64,000 nt of DNA, taken from positions 11,316,742 through 11,380,741 of the forward strand of contig JAMKCF010000003.1 of the NCBI GenBank assembly GCA_023634235.1, written 5' to 3'. Under the pieces are notes generated by a model, which saw only the letters and a program-made list of their open reading frames with translations, did not search any database and was not told the DNA's origin. Position 1 is the stretch's first letter, and each line of letters opens with the position of its first letter. Position numbers and translations under genes: made by a program. Shown piece after piece: positions 25,261 to 37,390 of this stretch. Source of the stretch: Pisaster brevispinus. Taxonomy: Eukaryota; Echinodermata; Asteroidea; Forcipulatida; Asteriidae.

Positions 25261-27000
25261 GACATTCTGATCATGCTGGTCATGCTGGTTGTGCCTCTTA
25301 GAGACACTTTTTATAACTTGACTCTTCAAGGGTCAAGGGATGGAGTTAGTAAGTGTGTGTGTGGAGACACTTCACGGTGATGTGTACAATAACACAAGTG
25401 TACATTGTTATTATATTATATATAATTAGAATGGGAGTTTAGCGTCAGAATCCAAACAATTTACATGTATTTTTGACAAGATTTATGTTATTGTTATTGT
25501 TGAACAGTTGAACTAGTTATAGTTGGAGTTTGCCGATTCTGAATTTGAAGTTCGGGAAAACATGCAACGATAGCTTTTACCATATACAATACCTTTCAGT
25601 GAATGGCAGTGAAGTTTAGTTTTGTAACAAAGTGTTTCACCCACAAAGACTTATCTTGTATTGACCAGAAGAAAAAAACAAATTCGCAATTGAATTCCAC
25701 ATATTTTCAGTTGAATAAATCAACAATGAAATAATATATATGACTATGTTGTACATTTCAGGTGATGGTCGCTACATAGCCACAGTCCTTATGTGCTACT
25801 GTTATGATGGATATTAGTCCATTTCACACATTTTCTCAAATTCAGTATTTATATTTACATACTGTGCTACCATAAACTAAGCTTTATTTAAGTTAAGCAG
25901 AAGGTATATCTTGCCTTTAAACAAAGACAAAAAGCAAATAGCACAGGTAAAGATCAGAAACAAAGGGGATTTTCTATTGAAGAGAATAAAGAGTAAAACT
26001 TTTTGTTTTCTTCTTCTTTCAGATCAGGGATTTAAAAGCCAACTAGGAAACAATTTCATTACTCAAGAACTAGAATCGGTTTAGATTAAATTGGTCTGTT
26101 TTGTAGGCCCTCTTGGGGAGGCAAAAAAGTGCAAGAACTTTGTGATATCAAGTATTTTTCAACTTCGAGAGAAATTATATCATTGTGTGTTGGGAGAGGC
26201 ACTTCATTAAAATTATCAATAAAGACTGTGCAACTAACCTTTTTTTAATTTTATGTGAAACCAGCGACAAACGGTTGACGTAGTTCGTCAAGGATTTTAT
26301 GTGTTTTCACCATGGGCTTATTTTGACCACGGCAATTAAAATAAGCCCCAGTGAATTTTTAAATATAGTTTTATACAGTTATTTATTTTCCATATTTATT
26401 TAAATTTGGGTTTGGTTTTTTTTTAGGGGAGGGGTTGCAGGTGCCACTTTACAAATGTTGAGGTTTATAACCTAAAAACACACCAGTTGATCGTCCCCGA
26501 GGTCATCTTTTTTTTCTACTTTATTTTCCCTCCAAAAGACACATTTTTCAGGTATCTTCGCTTCATCTTGGTACCATTCTTCCAACAATATTGTTTAATT
26601 ATTTCTTTTATTTGTAAAATCTACAAAGCCAGCAAAGTTTTAGTCTAGCTTTTTCGTTCTTGAAAGAAAAAATATAAAACAAAAAGGCCCCCATCCTCCT
26701 CTTTTTGGAGAACCCCCCCCCCCCGAAAAAAAACACAAACAAACAAACAAACAAACAAGCAAAAACAAACCTGGACGGTGAACTGGTGTAAATTTTTACA
26801 TGGCCTAAACAGTGAAGTAATCACTGAACATATTGAAATTAAAATACCCCCTTTATTTATCAAATACAATACTTTAGCTTCAGTTATGTATTGACAGTTG
26901 TAAATTGTATGGAATGCCCATGTGACTACAATGTACTTGTAAGAAATTCCAACGAATCAATGTGCAACATTGGTCCAAGACGATCTCAAAGCCATTAAAA

Positions 27001-29542
27001 AAAAATTGAATCGTAACAAAATAACTTGTTCCAGACATTTTGTGTTTGTCATATTTAAATAATTTGTTTCCAAACGTATAAAAGAAGCGGAATCGGGAGG
27101 TGTTCCTCTTATTCTTAACCCTCTAGTTCCCGTACAGCCCTGTGCAAATAGGCCTTCTTGAAGTAATTAACAGAAACATTGTTCAAAATTAACTAAACTT
27201 AGTACCGTGGAGGTACATGTACAACGGGGTAAATAAATTGTTTGAGTCACTCATGGGGGGCGGGGGCTGAAGGAGGTCTTTAAAGTGAGATTATTTTGTA
27301 TTTTGACAATGTCAACATTAAAATAATGCCACTTCCTAATGTACAAGTTATATTTATACAAATAATAAATCGAGAAACGAAACCTAGACCCTACCGTCAG
27401 TTCTGAATATAAACAAACGGTAATTTTTGTTTTGTTTTTTAACCACCATTTATTAAACTTTATGCTTTATTTATCATTAAATATTTATCTAGCCTTGACT
27501 AAGCATGTGCATACTAACGGTTTGTTTATTTCGTACCGCGAGATCTTACGGGAGTTGGTTGCTCGCCTCTGCGGTCTTGCATAGGCAGGCACCGGTGATT
27601 GAAACAGCCAGAGAAAACAACAGGTACTCGATTACCGCTTAACACCAGATCAACATAACAATAGGGGTCGGGGTACTCGACGGCTTGATGTCGTGACGCG
27701 ATTTTCAAAATGGCCTCCAGTCTCTTCAATATTTACGAACAATTCAGAAGTGTAAAAATATCGCAATTATACAGTAAAATGATAAAGAAACACATTATAA
27801 ACAAATAGCATTCCCGTCATCAAGTTTTCGTTCAAGTTATAGCTGTTTAACATGAAGCAGGCATCACTGATATTATTTTGTTTGGTTTGACCATACAGAA
27901 AGGGTTGATCCTATATTTTTTCAGTTTTTGCGGTCAAAATTGCAATACATTTACCCTGATCCGCATCGTTTACCTTAGATGACGCCTCCGGTTAATTACT
28001 AAAAATGTGTATGTTTGACCCTACTTACATGTACCATGAAACCTCAGGTAAGATTGTAGATTCACATGGATGGGCTCTACGAAAATGAGTCGCTTGTTGC
28101 ACTGTCCACTTTCAAATACAGAACTATTTGAGTGTTGCCGGAGGGTCAACAAAATTGTTGTTTTTTCATATTTCTCGAACAGAAACTTCTTCTTTTTTAA
28201 TCGATAAAGTTGAGCGAATTTTTGGACCCTTTTGTTTTATTTGTGTACTTTGTTTCCTTTACAGCAGTTGATGTCTTTTATTAAACTGGCTGTTTCTCCA
28301 TTACAGGTCATCTTCAGATTATGACATAATTTAATTTTCAAAAGGTCATAACTTTAGAACCAAACATGGCACAAGTGTGTGAGGTATGTCAAAATGAAGC
28401 TTGTTTTATGTTCTTTTTAGCCATTTATAAAACTCAAAAAGTTAATTTTTCCCCATGTGACTCATTTTCACAGAGCCTGTCATTTGTGTGTACTTGGCGT
28501 TTCAGTTTACTGAGCTAGCCTCATGTATTAGAAGATGCCTCATATACTTGTAGATTCACAGTGACTTGTGCTTGTGACCAAAAACACTGTATACTTATAG
28601 ATTCACAGTCCTCATGATCATCTTGTAGATTCACAGGGACATAAAATGTCTATGCTTCACAAATTGCTATGAAGCCTCGTACATGCTTGTAGATTAACAG
28701 TGGTTATGGAAGCAGCATTTTAATGAAATTAAAGCCTACAAGGCTTTAAGTGATTCCACCGCTGGTTCACGCGGTTTTCATGAATCAGCCCTTCCTGAAC
28801 TTGATGGTGCTGTCAGCGTTTACCAATACAACCAATTATACAATTTTTGGCTATCCCCCATACACTTGTTTGACTCCGGCCAGGCAGTGGAATTCCAATT
28901 CCCTAGGAAACAATGCCAGACGCGTGAGGTGTGCCCAACAGGAAAGGACAGCCACGGCCAGCAGGGGAGACGTCGATTTTGACATAATCATAACCCTTAA
29001 CGTTGTGTGACAACCTTTAACTGCGTATATTTGGCACAAACTTGTTTCAGATCCAAACATAATATTTGTCGGTTACGAAAACTCGAAAACTGGGGAAAAC
29101 GCGTTCGAGAACGTAGTTTGGCCTCAATGCCCCCAACCTGATGTTTGGATCTTCTCATAATTGTATGTAGGGCAAATATTCATGTTGAGTGAAGATTCCA
29201 CATACAAGCAGAATGGGCTTCATATGTATGTCGGGTCAAGCTTGTTAAGTCATAGTGCAATTTCGTAACCTTAACATCGAGGCCATTTTAGTCTTCATAT
29301 TTTCTTCTCATAGTTTGATTTACGACATCATGAATATATTTGACAATAAAATCGGTTGTTGTTTCTAGTGTAAATAATTATTATTTCTTGCTATAATTAT
29401 TTTCTCTTCCAAAAAGTAACACGCATAGCCCCTTTAATGATTTTGGATTGTTTATGAAGTGCGCCCTCTCCAGGTCATATTAATACAGTTTGGATGGAGG
29501 GAGTTTCGATTTCTATTTCGTTTCCCTAACTTCTACCTAGAA
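27001..29542. other. Intergenic stretch with short repeated motif
   Basis: Between about 28030 and 28700 the motif cttgtagattcacag occurs about five times at irregular spacing. The frame at 27526-27729 on the minus strand (EYPDPYCYVDLVLSGNRVPV) looks protein-like but has no ATG and no clear acceptor. No gene is called. Confidence 0.35.
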
Positions 29543-29626
29543 ATGTCTCTTTTGACACAAACTATGACGCTGTATGGATTATCTGGCTGTTCATCAAAGG
29601 CAGGAGACTCACTGGATATTATAAAG
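29543..29626 (+). CDS. Possible first coding exon of a small unknown protein
   Basis: The ATG at 29543 is in a fair context (tagaaATGtct). It opens 28 codons, starting MSLLTQTMTLYGLSGCSSKA, and ends at an excellent donor (ataaag|gtacgt) in phase 0. No signal peptide or domain is recognised. The phase fits the exon at 38412, 8.8 kb downstream across repeats, so the link is plausible but unproven. The last part of the exon and its donor are duplicated at about 29819-29880. Confidence 0.4.
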
Positions 29627-29814
29627 GTACGTTTTAGATTGACATATAGGCAGATGTGTCGGGTTTCTATTTGTGTACCATGGCCAGTAACGTTAGATTA
29701 TTAATCGTGTCATGCATGTCAATGTAAACATACCGTTGATTGTTTGGTCTTACTAAAAAATACTAGTAGGCCTACTACTAGTAGTACTGTTTGGTCTTAC
29801 TACTGACAGTACTG

Positions 29815-29885
29815 TTTATCAAAAGCAGGAGACTCACTGGATATTATAAAGGTACGTTTTAAATTGATAGGCAGATTTGTCGGGT
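29815..29885 (+). pseudogene. Partial duplicate of the 29543 exon and its donor
   Basis: The sequence aaagcaggagactcactgga, then tattataaaggtacgtttt repeats the 3-prime half of the exon at 29595-29626 plus intron sequence (ggcagatttgtcggg). It lacks the start codon half. Confidence 0.7.
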
Positions 29886-31019
29886 TTTCGTTAGGTTCAG
29901 AGGTTAACGTTAGTTCAGACATGGAGGTAGGTTCAGATTAACTCGACTCAATCATGTCATGATAAGTCAATGTAAACATACCGCTGACTTGATCCATAGG
30001 CCCTATCTGTTTTGTATGACGTGTTTGGTCTTACTCTTACTAGCCACCGGTGAGAAGTTGGTTTCTCGTTTGACGTTCGATATTCGACATTCGAATGTCA
30101 AACAAGTACCAGTTACTGTTTTGATATTTAACGTTTATTTGTGCATAAACCATAGAACTATGTTGAAGCATTTTTCACATGCCCAGACCCTAGAGCTATA
30201 CCCCAGACCTTTTGTAAAAGACACGAATGCTAACATTTAAAGACCTATACCTTGATAGACAAAAAATGACCTGTGCTACTTTTGACAGTAAATTCTAGTT
30301 GATGGGATACCAGATACCCTGTATCTTAATTTGTAGCTATACATCTTATCTCCATTTGTAGATAGCCTACAGACCTCTAAAAATGCCCAAAACAGAAAAG
30401 GGTCAATTTGAAGGGGCGGGGCCGGGGCTTAATTCTTTAGGGGGTCATATCTCAGAAATGTTAAGGAGTGGGATTCTAAAATTGTTTTTTTCATGGCACC
30501 CATATGGGATTGTTAAACAAAAAAAACCTAGCAAAATCTGAGACTGTGCCTGCCGAAATTTTTAGAAATTTGGGTGATTTGGCACGGAATGCATGACTCA
30601 TTTACAATTAGAGAGGAGTCATTAAATAAGTGTATTAATAGTACAAAAATGACACAGATTGAGCATGAACAATGGGACATTGAAACCAAAAGCTTAATTC
30701 CAGTTAATTTACCTTATAAATAGAGCAGGGTGTTGTTTCTAGCATGTAGACAAAAACTTATCACTGCTCATTCTTTCCTTTTCTAAAGTGAGAAAGTGCT
30801 GGAGAGTACGTTTGAACAGAAAATTAATATCGATATCTGAGGGATTTTTGTAGCTTAGAAAAACTTGTTTGCACCCGATTTTCCAAATCTGCCGAAGCAT
30901 CTTGACTATTAAAACACATTGCACCGGTTTTAGGTCATATTCAAGAATTCTATTTGGGTCACTTAGATGAAAGAATTGTTACCAGAGTATAATTTCCTAA
31001 AGGTATTCTACAAAGACCC

Positions 31020-31582
31020 AGGCATTTAATAAATAATAATAATAATAAAGACATTTGTAAAGCGCCTAATGCATAAGCCTCTAAGCGCATAAAGAGAACA
31101 ATAAAATATACAAAGAGTGAAAGAAACAATTACAAATAAGCAGATTACAAATAAGCAGCTTCAAACAAATGTGTTTTTAACAGAGACTTAAAACAGTGTA
31201 AAGAACTAGCCTGGCGAATATGCACAGGAAGACCATTCCAAAGAAATGGTGCGGCGTAAGAAAATGATCTGTGGCCATAAAAAATAGAAGAAGCTCTTGT
31301 AGATGAAAGCAATGACTGTTGAGATGAACGTAAAGTCCGAGAAGGGGAATAATGGTGAACAAGTTCAGATAAATAAGCAGGAGATTGACATGTTTGAGCT
31401 TTGAAAGTTAACAAAAGAATTTTATAAATTGTACGAAACTTAACTGGGAGCCAATGCAATTTCATTAGTACTGGTGTAATATGGTGAGAACGAGGCAAGC
31501 AAGAAACGAGGCGAGCGGCAATGTTTTGTACACGTTGAATTTTATTGTGTTGAGTTTTAGGTGTTGGTGGTGAGTTCAACTT
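31020..31582 (-). mobile_element. LINE 3-prime fragment (CR1/jockey-like)
   Basis: The minus-strand frame shows the usual C-terminal sequence of this class (IQRVQNIAARLVSC, HHITPVLMKLHWLPVKFRT, APFLWNGLPVHIRQ, LKTHLFEAAY). A short tail ends in a taataataata microsatellite at about 31025-31045. The upstream RT and endonuclease parts are missing. Confidence 0.8.
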
Positions 31583-31790
31583 TAATGGGCAAAACTGTTA
31601 TTGTCAGTACCTTTGTTGGCGCTAGTATCATTTACTTAGGTAGCGGTTTATAGCCTGTCCTGGGCCCAATTTCCGCACAAAAAAGTTGTAAGCACAGAAA
31701 AATCTTGCTTCGCAGAAACAGGTTACCAGCCAACATATCATAGAGTTCCAATGTTGCCACTGGTACCCCGCTCATGTCTTGCTAAGTAAG
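31583..31790. repeat. Left arm of a 2.7-kb inverted-repeat-bounded region
   Basis: The sequence gggcaaaactgttattgtca, gttggcgctagtatcattta, then gcctgtcctgggcccaattt and a MITE segment is mirrored in reverse complement at about 34060-34312. The two arms enclose LINE and MITE sequence. Confidence 0.75.
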
Positions 31791-33110
31791 ATGTTCAATC
31801 GTTTCATTAGATTAAGGTGGCGTTTGGACCATTTGTCAAGGACACAATTAATTTTGTTTACTCTCGGCCCCCAAGTTGTCCTCTGGTGTAACACGATTAC
31901 CAAAGATAATACCCAGCTTTTTCAATTTATCATCGCACCAAATAAAATTACAAGGTTTGTCTTGTCTATGTTTCCATTTCCCTAGCCAGAGGCCTTTGGT
32001 TTTATTGACGTTCAGCTTCAACCCATAACCTTGCAGTGTCGAGGATCAGTGTCATCTGTCATACCAAATTTGTACAATTTCTCTTAAGTAGGGAGAATTC
32101 TATGTTTTAATTTGAACCACAAATCTTTTTCATCGGCTTCCATAAGGGGACACCGACCATTTTCCCAAGTATTAACATCGGATGTATGTAGTAATGTGGA
32201 AATAATTAGTAATTAATAACCCAGTATTGCAACCGCAGGAGACATGAATTGATTATTAATAAAACACCTGTAAACATATTTAACATTATTGTCCAAAAGT
32301 CTACAATTTTTGCCGGTCTGTTTATCTTCAATGGTAACATTATTCAAAAAATGGTTAGGTGGACCCTGCCTGTTTTCAGTGACGTAGCTGTGATTAATGT
32401 TTTTCTTTAGAACATTGCTAATTCTACAGGCTTTAAAGACTACAAAGATTAGCCAGAGTTTGGTGACTAATTAGGCTATCATTTTCGAGAACAAGTTTTA
32501 AACGATTCATCCCCACGGATTTAAGTATGTTGCTGTCTACTTCTTTATCCTTGTCATTAGTACTTACTAGTGCTATTTTTCCAGAGGGGGAGTTCATGAG
32601 TTTCGTCAACACAGGAGAACACTTTGCTATAGTTAAGTTCAGATTTATGTAATTAATTAATTCTTTATAATAATCCTGAGTACCACAAACGATGGCTCTA
32701 GTGTTATCTAAAATGTACCAGCCAAGTTCGTTCTTCCCGCTAGCTTTGCATAAAAGATTTCTCCATTTCCCAGATTTCAGTGTGATACTTGTGTAAAAGC
32801 ATTTGTTTTTTTAAAGCTTGCAGCTAGTGCGTCCCATAGTAACGGGACCGGTAATACTAATAGTCTTTCTTTTTTTATTATCCAGTTTGCCATTCCAAAA
32901 GAAAACAAACTTAATGCGCTCCATTTGCTTAACACAATCCTCGGAATAATAGATGATTGATCCCTGGTAGGATAGACTGGCACCCATGAAACTAATGACA
33001 ACAGCCTTCCCTCTTATAGTTACATTTATCATGCTAACCTTCCGGTGCTTACTGTATGAAAGTGAATAACGTAACAATGGAAATCCACGGTGGACGCGCA
33101 AGGTGGCTGC
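31780..33110 (-). mobile_element. Degenerate Tx1/L1-like LINE remains
   Basis: On the minus strand the frame near 33100-32811 contains KQMERIKFVFFWNGKLDNKK, the Phe-x-Trp-Asn-Gly-Lys pattern found after the RT core in L1/Tx1 elements. Downstream come NELGWYILDNTRAIVCG and EKLYKFGMTDDTDPRHC with stops between. At about 32030-31780 a different frame reads YGLKLNVNKTKGLWLGKW, a segment that normally precedes the others. The copy is therefore decayed and rearranged or made of two fragments. Confidence 0.65.
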
Positions 33111-33189
33111 CTAATTGTCTTGCTTACCTGTGAAATACGCTTACGCTTAAGCAAATTTTTTTGCTAGTTAGCTCGAAAATTTGCTTACC

Positions 33190-34240
33190 GTTTAGCAGCG
33201 CAAGCCGTTAAGCAGACAATTCTGATTAGCAAATTTCTTTACTTAGCAAGAAATGAGCAGGGTAACAGTGGCAACAATGTGAACTTTATGGAATGCTGGT
33301 TGGTAACCTGTTTCTGCTATGCAAGATTTTCATGGGCCCAATTTCATAAAGCAGTTAAGCAGAAAATTCTGCTTAGCAAATTTCTTTACTTAGCAAGAAA
33401 TGAGCGGGGTACCAGTGGCAACAGTATGAACTTTATCGAATGTTGGCTGTTTTTGTAACCTGTTTCTGCTAAGCAAGATTTTTCTGGGCCCAATTTCATA
33501 AAGCCGTTAAAGCAGAAAATTCTGCTTAGCAAATTTCTTTACTTAGCAGGAAATGAGCGAGGCACCAGTCACAACAATGTATTTTTTTTTAAAGTTTTTG
33601 GCTGGTAACAGGTTTTATGAAATTGGGCCCAATTTCATAAAGCCGTTAAGCAGAAAATTCTGCTTAGCAAATTTCTTTAATTAGCAAGAAATAAGCGAGG
33701 CACCAGTCACAACAATGTAATTTTGGCTGGTCACCAGTTTCTGCGAAGCAATTGTTTTCTGTGCTTAGCAAGTTTATGTGCTTACAGGTTTTATGAAATT
33801 GGGCCCTGTGCCCAATTTCATAAAGCCGTTTAGCAGTAAAGTCTGCTTAGCAATTTTCTTTACTTAGCAAGAAATGAGCGAGGCACCAGCAGTCACAACA
33901 ATGTATTTTTTTGTAGATTTTGGTTGGTAACCAGTTTCTGCTAAGCAATTGTTTTCTGTGATCAGCAAATGTGTGTACTTACAGGTTTTATAAAATTGGG
34001 CCCTGGGCCGAATTTCATACAGCCGTTGAGCAGAAAATTCTGCTTAGCAAATTTCTTTACTTAAGAAATGAGCGGGATACAAGTGGCATCAGTGTGAACT
34101 TTATTGAAAGTTGGCTGGTAACCTGTTTCTGCTAAGCAAGATTTGTCTGTGCTTACTACGCTTTTGTGCTGAAATTGGGCCCAGTACAGGCTAAGGCGCT
34201 ATAGTGTTAGGCAGCGCTATGAAATTGGGCCCAGGACAGG
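33190..34240. repeat. Tandem array of about six MITE copies
   Basis: Copies of the gggcccaatttcata family start near 33200, 33338, 33488, 33625, 33808 and 34005, all in the same direction. Each has cagaaaattctgcttagc, agcaagaaatgagcg, ggcaccagt, gctggtaacc and often an end ttatgaaattgggccc. Neighbouring copies share the junction gggcccaattt. It is the densest cluster of the family in the window. Confidence 0.85.
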
Positions 34241-34312
34241 CTACAAACAAGGTGGTACCTCAGTAATTGATACTAGCGCCAACAAAGATACTGACAATAA
34301 AAGTTTTGCCCA
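34060..34312. repeat. Right arm of the 2.7-kb inverted-repeat-bounded region
   Basis: This is the reverse complement of 31583-31790: cccaggacaggctac, gatactagcgccaacaaaga and tactgacaataaaagttttg. The inner part overlaps the last MITE copy of the array. Confidence 0.75.
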
Positions 34313-35040
34313 TGCATAAAAAAGCATGGAGGTAGAATAGAAAAGGTGGCGTTTATTTGCAAAATGATGTGGTGTATACCATTATCTACGTCTTCTACTT
34401 TTTTCTTTCTTTTTTTCCGGCAGAAGGGTGTATGTCACTCCAATACTTTATTGACAGTATGGGCGTACAACAATGAGATCGTCAAATTAATAAAAAATAT
34501 CACACACACAAAAACACTATAAATTTAGATTAATTTTAACATTTAAATGCTAGATCTACATTGATGTATTTGTGTGAAAACAAATATTTGTGAATCATGT
34601 TTGTCGCATTTTTTAAAAGAGAAAGAGATATTGTCAGTATTGATACGGCAAATAGTATGACATTCTGGAAATATTTCCGGGAGGTAGCTCAATAAAGTGG
34701 GAGGTGAGGTAGTTTTTTTGACGTAAAAGACGTATTAATCAGAAATAGCTCGAAACATGGTCTAATACAGCAGTGTTCTATTCTGGCGAAATGGTTCATT
34801 GCTACAATTTAAAATGAGAGAATCTGTCCAAGTTGCACGTAACTTTTTGGCAAACGAATGGAAATGATCGCCATTTTTAAAATGTTTTCTGTTTGCACTA
34901 ATTTTGTTTGGCCATAACGGTATTATCGAGACATATTAGTTTGCTAGCTCAACATTAAAGGAAATACTTACGTTAATGTTATGGCAAACATTTAAGTAAA
35001 AGTATATGGAGGACATACCGTTGTGTCAGACAATATTATT
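34313..35040. other. Non-coding stretch, no gene seen
   Basis: AT-rich DNA with no supported reading frame, repeat or RNA gene. Confidence 0.4.
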
Positions 35041-35480
35041 TAGGTTTATATAACACCCAAGCAGATCCTTGCCATTTGATTGGAGGATTGTCCGTCACGT
35101 GATGGCAAATGAACGTACCATTGCTACGTCATTCACCGTGCATTTTTCGTTCCATTCGTTTTGTTCTATTGCACGCTCGCCCGCCCTCCGCTGACGAAAG
35201 TGACTGCCTGTTTACACAGTATGGCGGAATTGTTTGATTGGATAGTTACATTATTAAATATGAACTTTTAACTTGTTTTACTGTTTTGACTGTTGGACCA
35301 TTGTTAACTTTTAACTTGAACCGTTGTTGACTTTTAATTGTTAACTTTTTAAGTCAAATAATGTAGTAGATGCACTTAAGAAAGCATTCTTGTACAATTT
35401 ATTTATTATTATCCTTTATAGTATAGTGTTATCCTCCAATCAAATGATCTACTTGGATGTTATATAAAACAAATAATGAA
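35041..35480. repeat. Foldback element with terminal inverted repeats
   Basis: The left end (tttatataacacccaagcag, then atttgattggagga) is mirrored by the right end (tcctccaatcaaatgat, then acttggatgttatataaaa). The interior holds cacgtgatgg and ttgttaactttta repeats. It has no coding capacity. Confidence 0.7.
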
Positions 35481-35640
35481 TGTTTTTCATTCGTGCAATA
35501 GTTAGAATATTTTCATTTGTTGAAAGATGGAATGTTCCATTCAACTCAGCTTCGCCTCGTTGAATGGAACATTCCATCTTTCAACTCATGAAAATATTCT
35601 TACCATTGCACTCATAAACATTCATTATTTGTATACTATA
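35460..35640. repeat. Long hairpin adjoining the foldback element
   Basis: Arms of about 80 bases pair around a short loop (cagcttcgcctcg at about 35545-35557). The inner arms read agatggaatgttccattcaa and ttgaatggaacattccatct. The outer arms match aaaacaaataatgaatgttt against aaacattcattatttgtata with some mismatches. Confidence 0.8.
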
Positions 35641-35897
35641 GACCTTTCCATTGTTGATAATAAACAAACTGCGCTGGTTGGCATGGACGGCAGAGTATTA
35701 GCAAAACATTCAATCTGCAAACTTTCAATTAAATTACCTCCCATGCTTTGTTTCCAGCAAATTCAACAGTATTTTTGAATAATTGTGTTACAAACTGTGG
35801 CTATCTGCTTTTGTTTTGCATTTATGGCTTTCCATAGTTTTCCAACCTCGTTGGCAAAAACTCTGGCTGTGACGTTGCAATAGAAAGGTCTATTGGC
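35638..35897. repeat. Short DNA element with terminal inverted repeats
   Basis: The left end atagacctttccattg and right end caatagaaaggtctattgg are near reverse complements about 260 bases apart, a MITE-like layout. The frame within (to 35778) has no recognisable motif. Confidence 0.6.
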
Positions 35898-36394
35898 CTA
35901 CTCGGGGGGGGGATGCAAAGTGTATGCACGTGTTATTATCTTCTAAACGATAAATTAATCTTTTCAAAGTGAAACTTTAATAAAAAAGAAGAGTGCCCTC
36001 AAATTTACTTGGAGCAAAAATCTCAAAAATGTTCAAAGTACAAAAACCCTTTTCTCGACAGACGGACGATAGGCGGGGCACCGCACCGTGAATAAATAAT
36101 GTCGGAACACTCACGGTTTAACGCGATCCATTTGATATTAATAGCTCGTTTAATTTAAAATGAAACAAAAACGACAAACTTTGGTTTCGATTACAGTGTT
36201 TGTACATGTCCCTTGCTACATATTTAGTTGTTGCTCGTTTGCTATTGTATGAACCATTGTAGGTCTATACTTTGAAACATGTGAATTAAGCTTGCGACGT
36301 CCAAAAACCTGCGTTACAACGAAAACCGACCCACTTCTACCTTTGAATGCATGTACGGTGATATTTGTACAGTCAAAATATTAATTTGTTTTAA

Positions 36395-37390
36395 ATCTAA
36401 AAAAACAAATGCAGATGACTTACAGTTATATTTCTCTTGTCAGCCAGTACAAGAGGACATTGATGGATCCATGGCTAAGCTCGAAGCTTGTGTTAGCGAC
36501 ATACAACAGTGGATGGTTGACAGCTACTTGAAACTCAATGAGGATAAAACAGAATTCATTGTCCTTGGCTCAAAAAGACAACTCAGCAAAATCACTCCTC
36601 CCCTGCTTCACATTGGCTCTTCCTCAGTATCTCCGGTTGAACAAGCTCGCAATCTAGGTGTCATCCTCAACTCATCAATGTCTCTCGAGTCACAGATTTC
36701 AAACTGTGTTATACTGGCCAACTACAACCTTCGAAATATCCGTTCAATCAGACAATATCTAAACCCTGTGGCAACTGAACAACTAATTGATGCCTTTGTC
36801 ACCTCATATCTTGATAATTGTAACTCACTACTTTTTGGATTACCTAATACTCAAATAGTTCGATTACAGCAGGTTCAAAATGCTGCAGCACGTCTTGTGA
36901 CAAAGACAAGTCGTTCATCACATATTACACCCATTTTAAAATCTCTTCATTGGCTTCCTGTTCGAGAGCGAATTTCTTACAAAATTTGTTTGTTTGCATA
37001 TCGAGCCCTCAATGGACTGGCTCCTGGATACATTTCTTCCCTCATACAATCTCCCTCTGTCACTCGTCCTGGTCTGCGATCATCTAGAATCCAAAAACTT
37101 TTTCAGCCTCGTTCTAAAAGAAGTTGGGGGATAGGGCGTTTGCATCAGCTGCTCCTCGTTTATGGAATTCTTTACCACTTCACATTCAAAGCAGTAGTTC
37201 TTTAAGTACATTTAAAACTCATCTCAAAACTCATTTAATGTCGCAAGCCTTCTCTCGATCATTGTAATTTAACCTTTTTTCATTGTCAATATTCTTGGTT
37301 TACTTTTTGCTTTGTTTTCATGTCGGCGCCTTGAGCACTCTTAAGGTGGATATGTGCGCCTTATAAGTTTTGCTATTATTATTATTATTA
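36395..37390 (+). mobile_element. LINE reverse-transcriptase C-terminal part, frameshifted
   Basis: The open frame begins at the RT catalytic region (ADDLQLYF) and continues through WMVDSYLKLNEDKTEFIVLG, LGVILNSSMSLESQ, VQNAAARLVT, HITPILKSLHWLPVRERISY and LNGLAPGYISSLI, the usual order for CR1/jockey-like elements. At about 37125 a shift in a G run moves the frame. The expected end (AAPRLWNSLPLHIQ and a Leu/Lys-rich tail) continues in another frame. The 3-prime tail ends in attattatta. The 5-prime half is missing, so it is an inactive truncated copy. Confidence 0.85.

Larger units (their letters stand above)
23818..27000 (+). repeat. Arm A of a 3-kb inverted segmental duplication
   Basis: This arm reads as the reverse complement of 50063-53125. 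Matching blocks include the end of PISD intron 6, the last PISD exon, its 3-prime flank with two MITE copies, and the far end (ccaagacgatctcaaagcc). Single-base differences and indels are scattered through it, so the event is not recent. Because intron sequence is included, it is a DNA-level duplication and not a retrocopy. The arms are separated by 23 kb. Confidence 0.9.

Noticed and set aside
27526..27729. Protein-like minus-strand frame (EYPDPYCYVDLVLSGNRVPV)
   Set aside because: No ATG at its start, no clear acceptor and no partner exon; a terminal exon cannot be excluded, but support is too thin.
33190..34240. CRISPR-like array
   Set aside because: The repeated units are whole MITE copies of 130-190 bases without unique spacers, in a eukaryotic context.
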